DNA from: Pseudomonas sp. R-28-1W-6
GTDB taxonomy: Bacteria; Pseudomonadota; Gammaproteobacteria; Pseudomonadales; Pseudomonadaceae
NCBI RefSeq assembly: GCF_009799925.1
Contig: NZ_WELK01000010.1
Location: 75,423-139,422 of the forward strand
DNA: 64,000 bases
Direction of reading: 5' to 3'
Shown: piece by piece, positions 45,412 to 53,173 of the stretch
Layout of the letters: each line of letters starts with the position of its first letter
How positions within the stretch are numbered: the first letter of the stretch is position 1
Notes under the pieces: model-generated
Told to the model about the DNA's origin: nothing
Database searches by the model: none
What the model saw: the letters and a program-made list of their open reading frames with translations, nothing else
Made by a program: the position numbers and the translations under genes

Positions 45412-46470
45412 ATGCATCAAATAGACGCCGTCGATCTTTTCTGTGGAGCTGGCGGGCTCACCGCGGGTCTGCTCAAGACCGGCATCAGCGTTCGTGCTGG
45501 CTATGACATCGATCTCAATTGTGAATACGCATACCAGACAAACAACAAAGGGGCCGTGTTTGTCTCGGAAAGCGTGGAAAGCGTCGAAATAGAAGACGTC
45601 GCTGCCTGGTATCGATCAGACCGCATCAAGCTGCTTGCAGGCTGCGCACCTTGCCAGCCCTTCTCTACCTACAACCAAGGTAAAGACACCAGCACCGATC
45701 GAAAATGGCCCCTCCTGTACTCCTTCGAGAAGCTCATCAAAGGCATCAAACCTGAGCTAGTCACCATGGAGAACGTGCCGGACGTGACCAAGCACAAGGT
45801 CTACCACGATTTCGTGAAAGGCCTTGTGGATGAGGACTACCACATTTGGGAAGGCACAATTCATTGCGTGGACTACGGATTACCTCAACAGAGGCGCCGA
45901 CATGTCCTACTTGCGTCGAAACTTGGTCCAATCTCAATGATCCCCAAGACACACGCCAAGCCCAAGACCGTTAAACAAGCAATTGGCAAATTGCCGAAGC
46001 TTGCTGCCGGTGAATGCGACCCCAAAGACCCACTACATCGCGCAGCGACCCTGAGCCCCATCAACCTCAAGCGAATCATGCTGTCGAAGCCTGGCGGCAC
46101 GTGGAAAGACTGGCCGCAGTCACTTCGCGCGGTATGCCATCAAAAAACCAGCGGTAAAACCTACCCTAGTGTTTATGGTCGCATGCGTGGTGACGAACCA
46201 GGCCCAACAATGACCACCCTGTGTTATGGCTTTGGTAACGGTCGATTTGGTCACTATGACGAAGATCAGAACCGAGCAATCTCGCTACGAGAGGCGGCTA
46301 CCCTCCAGTCCTTCCCCAAGACGTACAAATTCATGCCACCAGAGAAGATCACCTTCAAAGCAGTAGGGCGCATGATTGGGAACGCCGTCCCTGTACGCCT
46401 AGGGGAAATCATTGGCCTCAGTATTCAGCGTCATCTCGATGAGCTGGCGAAGGCAAAGAAGGCAGACTGA
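45412..46470 (+). CDS. DNA (cytosine-5-)-methyltransferase
   Basis: A 352-residue C5-cytosine methyltransferase with intact motifs: I DLFCGAGG (8-15), IV GCAPCQPFS with catalytic Cys81, VI MENV (Glu120), VIII QQRRR (159-163) and X GNAVPV near residue 325. The target-recognition domain (about 180-290) gives no readable specificity. AGGAGG precedes the ATG. Its last 53 bases overlap the 3' end of the convergent vsr gene, and an HNH nuclease gene precedes it, which is the layout of a type II restriction-modification locus. Confidence 0.93.
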   Translation: MHQIDAVDLFCGAGGLTAGLLKTGISVRAGYDIDLNCEYAYQTNNKGAVFVSESVESVEIEDVAAWYRSDRIKLLAGCAPCQPFSTYNQGKDTSTDRKWPLLYSFEKLIKGIKPELVTMENVPDVTKHKVYHDFVKGLVDEDYHIWEGTIHCVDYGLPQQRRRHVLLASKLGPISMIPKTHAKPKTVKQAIGKLPKLAAGECDPKDPLHRAATLSPINLKRIMLSKPGGTWKDWPQSLRAVCHQKTSGKTYPSVYGRMRGDEPGPTMTTLCYGFGNGRFGHYDEDQNRAISLREAATLQSFPKTYKFMPPEKITFKAVGRMIGNAVPVRLGEIIGLSIQRHLDELAKAKKAD

Positions 46471-46864
46471 ACTCCCTCCTGAGCCGCTCCTCGAGGGCGG
46501 CCAAATCCCTTGTTTCGCACTCCCACACCACCAACACCCGCCAGCCCAACGCCTCGAGCACAGCCGTCTTCCTAGCGTCACGTTCTACGTTGGCCGCGAA
46601 CTTAGGCAACCAATACTCCTGCCTCGTCTTCGGCGTAGTCGCATAGCGACAACCAGGGTGGCGATGCCAGAAACAACCATGCACGAAGATAGCCGTCTTG
46701 TGCTTGGTTAGAACGATATCTGGGGTGCCAGGCAAAGACTTCTTGGTTATACGAAACCTGAGCCCCACTCCATGAAGGATCTTGCGCACTAGAATCTCAG
46801 GACGGGTGCCTTCCCTTCTGACAGCCTTCATCCTAAGCGTTGCTTTTTCCTCCTCAGAACGCAC
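46418..46864 (-). CDS. vsr: Very short patch repair (Vsr) endonuclease
   Basis: A 148-residue Vsr-type nuclease that nicks at T:G mismatches arising from deamination of 5-methylcytosine. Family motifs are RREGTRPEILVRKILHGVGL, the catalytic LPGTPDIVL (Asp49), and FVHGCFWHRHPGC with intercalating aromatic residues at 65-66 and zinc-ligand His/Cys. The GTG at 46864 keeps the full N-terminal helix and overlaps the upstream gene by 11 bases; the first ATG (46831) would truncate it. It is the last gene of the GHKL operon yet pairs functionally with the convergent methyltransferase. Confidence 0.92.
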   Translation of the reverse strand: MRSEEEKATLRMKAVRREGTRPEILVRKILHGVGLRFRITKKSLPGTPDIVLTKHKTAIFVHGCFWHRHPGCRYATTPKTRQEYWLPKFAANVERDARKTAVLEALGWRVLVVWECETRDLAALEERLRREFSLPSLPSPAHRDDAEY

Positions 46865-47513
46865 TTGCCGCCCTTTCTCCTGTCATCAGAAACCTGCGAA
46901 GCACATAACTATCGACCCTCAGAGATTTTAGGCACTCCCAGCCACATGCAGAATGCACGGCATACAAAACTATTTCACAGGCATTACTAGCCATCATGAA
47001 AAACGCTGGAGTGCTGGTGGGAATCCAAGATATCGAACCGGGTAGATCGACATTTCGCCCCCTGACTAGCGTTCTCTTGATCGGCTGGACATGGAAGAAT
47101 GCATGTTTTTCAGCACCCGGCCCATTAAAGATTTCTGGATGCTCGTACCTATAGCCAAATGATATGTTCCTCTCTAGCTCAGCTTTTAAGAAAACTACCT
47201 CTGCATTAAGACTGCCGAGTTCTGTTACCACAAGCCTAAAAATTTTTATCCATCCGTTCGCAGGCTCTAAATCAATTAACAAATAAGGGGACTCAGTACC
47301 TGCATTAGGATTGGCAAGCATATTCTCAATCTGAGTAGATAGCGCATGCGAGTTCTTATCTGTAAAGAAAATTTCTATTCCATACGCAGGTGCATGCCGC
47401 TCGCCAAATTTCTTGCATTTACTCAGCAGGGGGTGGCTTGCAAAAGCTCTACAATTATTATCATGCAAATCCAAGAGAAGCTTGGTTAGTGCTTTGGCAT
47501 CTGACCTTTCCAT
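46854..47513 (-). CDS. Protein of unknown function in the GHKL/receiver operon
   Basis: A 219-residue protein I do not recognise. It has no signal peptide or membrane segment. Visible elements are an acidic SPYLLIDLEPANGWIKIFRLV strand pair, a KHAFFHVQP segment near residue 137, and a Cys/His-containing hydrophobic stretch NACEIVLYAVHSACGWECL near 178-196. It lies 13 bases after the receiver-like gene and overlaps vsr by 11 bases, so it belongs to the same transcript. Base composition is much more AT-rich than the chromosome. It may be an effector or an adaptor for this system. Confidence 0.7.
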   Translation of the reverse strand: MERSDAKALTKLLLDLHDNNCRAFASHPLLSKCKKFGERHAPAYGIEIFFTDKNSHALSTQIENMLANPNAGTESPYLLIDLEPANGWIKIFRLVVTELGSLNAEVVFLKAELERNISFGYRYEHPEIFNGPGAEKHAFFHVQPIKRTLVRGRNVDLPGSISWIPTSTPAFFMMASNACEIVLYAVHSACGWECLKSLRVDSYVLRRFLMTGERAASAF

Positions 47514-47526
47514 GGAAGCCCCAAAA

Positions 47527-48768
47527 TCACATCAGCAAATATGCTTGCGGTTCGTAATTGACTTTCTCTCCACCAGCCGACAAGTCGTCAGACACCCAGC
47601 GCTCCCTATCGAATGTTTGGAGATCACTCGGGAAGGATTTGCATTCACTTTTATCTTTGAAGGATGATGTGTCTTCGCAGAATGCGAGATCAGGAACGTT
47701 TGCCATGGAAAATTCCTCTGGCACATCGATCTCTCGTTTCACTTGTCCCGCCCAGTAAGCAGCACGACTGACTAAGCACGTAGGATGAACTCTGTAATTT
47801 TCAATGACAGGTGTGAGTCCAACCACTTCATCCAGTCTTGCCAACCCTTTCCATGCGTCTGTACTTTCATGATTCTCTAGGATCCATGGATACTGATAAG
47901 CCAGATGAGGAGCATCTGCTATCAACTCCTGATTTGGAAGGATCAGTCGTTCAACCCAATGACTAAGAACGGCGGCTCCTAAACGAGATAGGACGCCCGA
48001 AGGCATGTCCTTGACCAATTCAGCGTCTTTCTCAAGTATATTAAATACGCTTATCGGATTGGGCTGGTGCTTACCGTCTTCTTTCTGGGTGCCTACGAGA
48101 AGCTGTCTGAATGTCATGCCGCCTTTACGGCTCAAACCCAACCTTGCAAGTAGTTCAGGCGAAACATAGCGAGGAGAGTCAAAGTCGGACAGCTCCAAAC
48201 CGAGAACCTCCACTACTGAGTTATCTAGGTTCTCAAGTACGAAGGCTGAAAGATCGTTGAATCGTGAAGGCTCCCTGAGAAGATTTGGCCAATGCCAGGG
48301 CCTGAAGTCTTCGAAGTCACCATCCTTCCAAAGCTCCGTGCTCGTGATGTGCTTGCTGCCTAAATCCAAATCGGCATAGGAAGGAGAAGTTCTACGCATG
48401 GTTAGATCGAAAGAGTTCGTTCCGTACTGATTGACGACAACGATTGGCCCGACCTTCGACATCAATCTTGCTGCATAGGCGACTTCAGCGCCCGTTGACC
48501 AAGCAGAACGCCCATCGGTATCCAGGCGGAGCAGATCATAATCCACGATAAGTAAGTCGACTTCATCAAGTTCTACTACCGTTTGATAACTACCCTCTCG
48601 AGCACTCAACCTTTTTTCATGGAGCTCTGAGATAACACGACCCACATTTTTGTTATCGTACACAACTATGTTAGCGCCACCACCCAAGCTCTTGCTTATC
48701 TCTTGCTTCCAATCCTCTGCACGCGCTTGATCGTCATCCAATATCAATATTTTCACTGGTCGCTCCAT
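47527..48768 (-). CDS. Receiver-like protein with long uncharacterised C-terminal domain
   Basis: A 413-residue protein. Residues about 5-125 resemble a response-regulator receiver: KILILDDDQARAEDW supplies the acidic pocket (Asp11-Asp13), and VDLLIVDYDLL places Asp76 at the phospho-acceptor position. The expected Thr/Ser and Lys are not in their usual context (VGPIVVVNQYGTN), so the domain is degenerate. Residues about 130-413 match no domain I know and contain no DNA-binding motif. It overlaps the GHKL kinase-like gene by 16 bases, the arrangement of a sensor/regulator pair. It may be a phosphorylation-controlled effector. Confidence 0.78.
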   Translation of the reverse strand: MERPVKILILDDDQARAEDWKQEISKSLGGGANIVVYDNKNVGRVISELHEKRLSAREGSYQTVVELDEVDLLIVDYDLLRLDTDGRSAWSTGAEVAYAARLMSKVGPIVVVNQYGTNSFDLTMRRTSPSYADLDLGSKHITSTELWKDGDFEDFRPWHWPNLLREPSRFNDLSAFVLENLDNSVVEVLGLELSDFDSPRYVSPELLARLGLSRKGGMTFRQLLVGTQKEDGKHQPNPISVFNILEKDAELVKDMPSGVLSRLGAAVLSHWVERLILPNQELIADAPHLAYQYPWILENHESTDAWKGLARLDEVVGLTPVIENYRVHPTCLVSRAAYWAGQVKREIDVPEEFSMANVPDLAFCEDTSSFKDKSECKSFPSDLQTFDRERWVSDDLSAGGEKVNYEPQAYLLM

Positions 48769-50936
48769 GAAATCTTGAAAGCTGTTTTGAAAGGGGGAGT
48801 GGGCTCTACGAATGAAACCTCGCAGCCCAAAGAATCGGCCACCATCTTGACGATGGTCAGCCCAATGCCCATGCCGCCCAAGCCCAAGCTCTTTCTTTCT
48901 TCGGGTATCTCGAGGCGACGTACGAATGGTTTGAAAAGGTCGGAACTGTCATGCAGTCGAACGCCTGCGCCAGTATCTTGAACGTAAATGGCATGCTCTC
49001 CGTCGTCGAATTCACTAGAGCAATGAATTTTTCTAACTTTCGAATTGATCATCGCATTTACGGCGTTGATCAAGACGTTCTGAAAGATCGCATTCCACCC
49101 GGCAAAGGTCGCTTCTGGCAACTGAAGATCGGAAGCAATGTCCACTTCGACGCTGACGTCGCGCATGACGGCTTCGGAATTCTTCACGATCTGATCAATG
49201 ACTTTCCTGGCCTTGTACTTGTTTCTTTTTTCTCGGTCATACTCGTTCATGAGCGGCGAGAATAGTTTTCTTGCCCTTGTCGTTCGCTCTGCCCAGTTAT
49301 CCAAAGCCTCGATGATCTTGGCCTCGTTCAAAGCGCCTCGCTTCGATTTGAGTTGATCCTTGATGCCATACAGGACGACGAGCTCCTTCTGCAGCTCATG
49401 CTCCATTGCCAACGCAGCCATACCTGTAGTAGCTAACGCAGCCAGTAGAACTCGCTCTGCATTGATTGCACTCTTTCGCTGATCTTCCAGCTCTCTGAGC
49501 TCTCTTAAGTTCTCAGAGACTTTCTCTATCTGCTTGGCTACCTGTGCGGGTGCACTCAAGGATATTTGAAAGAGCTGCTCTTGGATCTCCGTCGACTTGG
49601 TCTCCGTTTCAGGGATCTCTAGCCGCTTGGATAGCTTCTCTTTCTGCCTTCTCTCGAAAGAGCGCATTGCATAGAAGTCCAGCGCCCATCTAACTGTATT
49701 GACCAGCTGCTTGAAGGCATCGTTGTCAATTAGCCTATCGCGAGTGACTTGCACATTGAGATAGTTGCCCCTTCTAAGCTGCGCTTGAGCAGCAACTTTA
49801 CGCTCATGAGAGGTGGAGATTTGTACTAAGCCGAATATGCGACCGTTGGTTGGTAAGTCATTAAGACCGCTGGGAACTTGAAATTCAGGCGGCAATAACT
49901 CAGAACGATTTAGTCGATGAGAATGGTCATACTCAAGGCCTAACCAATCTTGTTCTTCGCCCCCATAGAATGGAAGGCGGAAGTTATTATCATACACATG
50001 AATTCCACCATGCTTCCTGAAATACTTCCGCGCCGCTGTTACTTCAATGCCTCCCGTCTGTTTTCCTGACAGCTTGAATACGTATATCTTGAAGCGAGCA
50101 CTGTCGAGAAGAGAAGTATTTTGTTTGTACGATGCATTGTACTCATCACCATTCTTGAAGGTGACTTTTACCTTGCTTCCCTCGCCTTTGCTGCCGTCTT
50201 TGAGCTCACCCTCTATGACAGCAATCCAATTCTCGAAAGCTTGATGCATTTGATCGGAAAAACTTCTTTCTTCATCATCTGCAACACCCTTGAGGGTGAT
50301 CTTGAATTTGTCTTTTTGGTCGAGTGACTTCAAAAGCATCTCAGGGGGCTGCAAGAACCAAAGCTCTCTTGCCAGTTCTCTTAACTCTGCCTTGCCCCAT
50401 TGTTGCTTCAAGCCTCGAATGGTGACGGAAGTCCCAGTTACGAATCTTCCGTTTATTGGCTTCCTTGAATCACTCGGGAATACATATGCACCAGCTTGTA
50501 TGAGGTCGCCTGCGCCTATGTTTTCAGGCCAATCCACTACTGCCTCGAAGTAGCGCTCTCCTTTCTTCTTGGATTCCAGTTCTAGCTGTTCCCCCAAAAA
50601 CTGAACGGATAGGCGCCCGATACCTTTCGATCCAGTAACGATTCGGCCTCGAGGAGTAATCGTATTGGTTTGCTTGTGTATGGTGCCTACACGTAACCAG
50701 TGATCGACGAAATCGGATGGACTCATCCCCGTCCCGTTATCCGAAACGGTAATGCTGTCTTCCCCAAAGAGAATCTTGACCTCCGTTGCATCTGCGTCAT
50801 AGCTGTTCTTCACCAGCTCAGACAAGGCAACGTAGGGTTTGCCTACTAATCGTTCACCAAGCTCTCTCAGGAGAGCGGCATCGACGGTGAATTCTTTGAA
50901 GTTTTCTTTTGGCCGATCTTTATCCACAAGTCGCAT
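48753..50936 (-). CDS. Double-GHKL ATPase / histidine-kinase-like sensor (paraMORC/Hsp90-like N-terminus)
   Basis: A 727-residue protein with two ATP-binding modules. The N-terminal one (about 20-330) is of the Hsp90/MutL/MORC kind: ALSELVKNSYDADA (Glu40, Asn44), DNGTGM (66-71) and TGSKGIGRLS (101-110), followed by an S5-like region. A helical section (about 430-590) contains MEHELQKEL with His513, resembling a histidine-kinase H-box. The C-terminal module (about 595-727) is histidine-kinase-type: FQNVLINAVNAMINS, QDTGAGV, GMGIGLTIVKMVAD. No membrane segment is seen. The ATG at 50936 is preferred over a GTG three codons upstream. It heads the operon and presumably signals to the receiver-like protein. 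Confidence 0.85.
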   Translation of the reverse strand: MRLVDKDRPKENFKEFTVDAALLRELGERLVGKPYVALSELVKNSYDADATEVKILFGEDSITVSDNGTGMSPSDFVDHWLRVGTIHKQTNTITPRGRIVTGSKGIGRLSVQFLGEQLELESKKKGERYFEAVVDWPENIGAGDLIQAGAYVFPSDSRKPINGRFVTGTSVTIRGLKQQWGKAELRELARELWFLQPPEMLLKSLDQKDKFKITLKGVADDEERSFSDQMHQAFENWIAVIEGELKDGSKGEGSKVKVTFKNGDEYNASYKQNTSLLDSARFKIYVFKLSGKQTGGIEVTAARKYFRKHGGIHVYDNNFRLPFYGGEEQDWLGLEYDHSHRLNRSELLPPEFQVPSGLNDLPTNGRIFGLVQISTSHERKVAAQAQLRRGNYLNVQVTRDRLIDNDAFKQLVNTVRWALDFYAMRSFERRQKEKLSKRLEIPETETKSTEIQEQLFQISLSAPAQVAKQIEKVSENLRELRELEDQRKSAINAERVLLAALATTGMAALAMEHELQKELVVLYGIKDQLKSKRGALNEAKIIEALDNWAERTTRARKLFSPLMNEYDREKRNKYKARKVIDQIVKNSEAVMRDVSVEVDIASDLQLPEATFAGWNAIFQNVLINAVNAMINSKVRKIHCSSEFDDGEHAIYVQDTGAGVRLHDSSDLFKPFVRRLEIPEERKSLGLGGMGIGLTIVKMVADSLGCEVSFVEPTPPFKTAFKISWSDQ

Positions 50937-51100
50937 CGCTTGCACTCTGATAGAGATGGTTCGGTAGAACTGACTCAGCGCCTGAGTCAGAGTCCATGTG
51001 CGTGGGAACTAGGTATTCCCGTTGAGGCTTCGTCCCTGTCATCAATCTCGCTTCCTGTCTCTACGGGCGTACCAGCGCCTAGCTACTTCTTGAGTAATCG
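50937..51100. other. Junction between cargo and phage module
   Basis: This short gap holds the promoter side of the GHKL operon and the end of the phage repressor gene. A dyad GACTCAG-CGC-CTGAGTC is visible at about 50971-50987 and could be an operator. No att-like sequence is present here. Confidence 0.4.
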
Positions 51101-51376
51101 CTATCCCGCGTTTTGACTGGGCAAGTTTGAATTCGCCGTCTCGTACTCAGGACTTACTTGCCCACAATCTGGATGCACATTGCCACTGACGATCCAAAGC
51201 GCGAACTGAGGATAGAGCTTCACTACTGCCTCAATTTCCTCTGCCTTGATCTCTCGTGCCTTCGCCGGATTTTTCAGATTGCTCCAGGTATAGCGGCTGA
51301 TCCCAGTCAACTCTTCGAGCTGCGGAAGCTTTAAGCCGCTGTGCTTGAGTACGGATATAACGCGTTCTTTTATCAT
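51101..51376 (-). CDS. Phage repressor-like helix-turn-helix protein
   Basis: A 91-residue protein with an Xre/Cro-type helix-turn-helix in about 1-55 (VISVLKHSGLKLPQLEELTGISRYTWSNL) and a short C-terminal tail. It is divergent from the phage early genes, the position of the lysogeny repressor in Pf-like phages. I chose the ATG at 51376; a TTG at 51406 would add ten residues but would run into the candidate operator. Confidence 0.75.
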   Translation of the reverse strand: MIKERVISVLKHSGLKLPQLEELTGISRYTWSNLKNPAKAREIKAEEIEAVVKLYPQFALWIVSGNVHPDCGQVSPEYETANSNLPSQNAG

Positions 51377-51406
51377 TACAGGTTGATCTAAATAAGCTCT
51401 ATCCAA

Positions 51407-51448
51407 TTTGACTCTACCTGAATATTATTCGTTTCGACTCTAGTCAAA
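51407..51448. promoter_or_regulatory. Candidate phage operator/promoter region
   Basis: The divergent gap between repressor and excisionase-like genes contains TTTGACT (51407-51413) and its inverse AGTCAAA (51442-51448), and GACTCTA occurs twice. These could be repressor sites. Binding is inferred from position and symmetry only. Confidence 0.4.
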
Positions 51449-51498
51449 ACAGATAGGGTCAATCCGTATGCAATGACACAGATAGTGACGGAACGAGC

Positions 51499-51714
51499 AT
51501 GGAACTGGAAGAGCTTGACCCAGCAAAGCTGCATACCTTGCAGCGCGACGTTGAGACCATCGAAAGCTGGGCCGAACGCAACGGAATTGCCTATGGGGTA
51601 GCACGTGCCTGGGCAATGAAGGCAATCATTCCAACGATCAAGGTGGGCAAGCGCCGCATGGTGAACAGCGCCCTGCTCCGCTCTTGGCTGCTGGAACAGG
51701 AGTGGACTGCATGA
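51499..51714 (+). CDS. Excisionase/AlpA-like small DNA-binding protein
   Basis: A 71-residue protein with a winged-helix pattern of the excisionase/MerR-like group: ETIESWAERNGIAYGVARAW followed by IPTIKVGKRRMVNSALLRSWLL. In Pf-like prophages a gene at this place, divergent from the repressor, controls excision and early transcription. Its stop overlaps the ATG of the Arc-like gene by four bases. Confidence 0.72.
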   Translation: MELEELDPAKLHTLQRDVETIESWAERNGIAYGVARAWAMKAIIPTIKVGKRRMVNSALLRSWLLEQEWTA

Positions 51715-52157
51715 GCCGCGACCACCAGCAGTTCAAACTGCGCATGCCCCCTGCCCTCCGCGCCCTTGTCGAACAGTCTGCCGAAGCTGCACGCCGCTCC
51801 CTGAATGCCGAGCTGATCGTGCGCCTTGAACAGAGCTTCGCGCTGGAGGTAGCTGCCAATGAGCCTCAACAAGTATCTACAGCTACCCCACGCCCTGGCC
51901 TGCGACTGCTCTGTGTGCTGGTCAAAGCGCGAAACGGCCAAGCCCGCTCTCTGCCAGTCCACACCCTGCGCCCACTGCCGCCCCGCATCAGCGCACAAGG
52001 TAAATGGTCGCTGGCAGATCACCCCGGCTTTCACCTGCGCGAAACACACGCCCAGCCTGCGCCCGCCGCAGTACTGGCGCGAGTGCTTCACCACGGTCAA
52101 ACCAACGCCCTTCGTGCCGGTGTGGGAACCCTTCGAGCTGGAGAACTGAACTCATGA
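51711..52157 (+). CDS. Arc-family DNA-binding protein with unusual C-terminal extension
   Basis: Residues 1-45 match the Arc ribbon-helix-helix family (FKLRMPPALRALVEQSAEAARRSLNAELIVRLEQSF). Typical phage Arc proteins end soon after this. Here the frame remains open to 52157, 148 codons in all, and completely contains the next gene (51859-52149) in another frame. From 51859 onward codon choice in this frame is poor while the other frame looks coding. A one-base shift would end the Arc gene at the TGA overlapping the ATG at 51859. Either the real protein is about 50 residues with a frameshift here, or this is an overprinted gene. Confidence 0.55.
   Translation: MSRDHQQFKLRMPPALRALVEQSAEAARRSLNAELIVRLEQSFALEVAANEPQQVSTATPRPGLRLLCVLVKARNGQARSLPVHTLRPLPPRISAQGKWSLADHPGFHLRETHAQPAPAAVLARVLHHGQTNALRAGVGTLRAGELNS
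51859..52149 (+). CDS. Cys-rich phage protein
   Basis: A 96-residue protein with seven or more cysteines in CxC/CxxC arrangements (ACDCSVCW, CAHC) and a Trp/Pro-rich C-terminus ending VPVWEPFELEN. Codon use has GC-rich third positions as expected for this genome. A zinc-binding role is likely from the cysteine pattern. It lies wholly within the extended Arc frame. Function unknown; gene order fits the early region of Pf-like phages. Confidence 0.65.
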   Translation: MSLNKYLQLPHALACDCSVCWSKRETAKPALCQSTPCAHCRPASAHKVNGRWQITPAFTCAKHTPSLRPPQYWRECFTTVKPTPFVPVWEPFELEN

Positions 52158-52360
52158 GCGCTGCCTCTGAGCTAACCGATGGTTACGTGCTGTGTCAGGA
52201 CTGCGGCCACGTCGAGCCCTACACCGCTGACCGTCACCAATGCCGTGAAAGTTGCTCCAAGTGTGGCGGCGACTTCTGCGGCTGCAATGCCTGCTCCGAA
52301 CTGGCAAGGCTGGCCCTTCAGTTCCAAGAGCCAAGCGACGATCAGGACGTAAGCCAATGA
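52154..52360 (+). CDS. Small zinc-ribbon-like phage protein
   Basis: A 68-residue protein with eight cysteines (CQDCGH, CRESCSKCGGDFCGCNAC). The paired CxxC motifs indicate a zinc ribbon. The ATG overlaps the extended Arc frame stop, and its own stop overlaps the next start (ATGA). Function unknown. Confidence 0.7.
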   Translation: MSAASELTDGYVLCQDCGHVEPYTADRHQCRESCSKCGGDFCGCNACSELARLALQFQEPSDDQDVSQ

Positions 52361-52623
52361 GCCGGTCTTTCTACCTGGCCCGCTGCCTGATCGCGCTCAT
52401 GGGCGAATGGTCGATACCCATCGTGATCGGTATTGCCCTCGGCACCGTCCTGAGCACCTGGCAACTGGTAGAGGTGGCCGACTTGATCGAGTCGACTTTC
52501 AGCCACTCCATGCAATCGGTGGTCGAGTCCTGCGCGGCGTCGACCGATCCACCTGACAACTCATCGCCTCCGGCGTCCGGGACTGGTTCGCCAGTCGCGG
52601 ACGCCGGAGGCGAAACGGGATGA
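52357..52623 (+). CDS. Small single-pass membrane protein of the phage
   Basis: An 88-residue protein with one hydrophobic segment (about 18-38, IPIVIGIALGTVLSTWQLV) and a polar, Ser/Pro/Gly-rich tail. It starts by a four-base overlap with the previous gene. Function unknown; a role in the membrane during assembly or superinfection control is possible. Confidence 0.6.
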   Translation: MSRSFYLARCLIALMGEWSIPIVIGIALGTVLSTWQLVEVADLIESTFSHSMQSVVESCAASTDPPDNSSPPASGTGSPVADAGGETG

Positions 52624-52801
52624 CAAGGGCGAGGCCCTTGGTGTTAACGCAGTAAAGGCCCGCGAAACGGGCGCGAACTAGAACCCCCGGCAAGTCGAGA
52701 AAACCAGTAGGGCGAATTTTGACAATTCACCTGCTCGGGCTCGCTCGGCCTGCTGAAAGGCAAAACCGCGCAATTCAGCGCATTCAAGCGAGGTAATACC
52801 G

Positions 52802-53158
52802 ATGGCACGTTCGACTATGGAAGTTGCATTTCTTGGCACTCAGCGTTTCGACGGTGAGGGCGGCGTCAAATACATCAAGGTCTTCTACGGCGATGAGCCG
52901 GACGGCAAAACCGAACACGGTCTGTCCATCATCGGCATGGCGGCCGACGACGATGCCGCCGAAGAAATTTTCGCAGCCGGTGCCAAGTTCTCGCCCCTGG
53001 AACTGGTCCGCATCACCTTCGACGTGGCCCGTGGCGGCCAGAACAAGGGCAAAAATCTCGCCCTGCACATCGAGTCGGTGAAACCCAAGGCCACCACCCA
53101 GGCCAGCCCGCAGCAGCCCAACCCGTCTGCCAAGCCTGCCGAACCGGCCAAGGCCTAA
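52802..53158 (+). CDS. Probable phage ssDNA-binding protein (pV-like)
   Basis: A 118-residue soluble protein with a beta-rich body (MEVAFLGTQRF, GGVKYIKVFYGD, LVRITFDVARG) and an Ala/Pro/Lys-rich tail. It precedes the coat genes, the place of the helix-destabilising protein that coats viral ssDNA in Pf-like phages. It is assigned by position and general character, not by a diagnostic motif. The 178-base gap before it probably contains a promoter. Confidence 0.6.
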   Translation: MARSTMEVAFLGTQRFDGEGGVKYIKVFYGDEPDGKTEHGLSIIGMAADDDAAEEIFAAGAKFSPLELVRITFDVARGGQNKGKNLALHIESVKPKATTQASPQQPNPSAKPAEPAKA

Positions 53159-53173
53159 CAGGAGGGGCCGACC

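Noticed and set aside
48703..49265. Plus-strand short frames within the GHKL operon
   Set aside because: Antisense to coding sequence with ATPase motifs, without start signals or family resemblance.
50937..51100. A second att site separating cargo from phage
   Set aside because: I searched this junction by eye for the tRNA-Ser 3' sequence and found none, so I treat the element as one unit.
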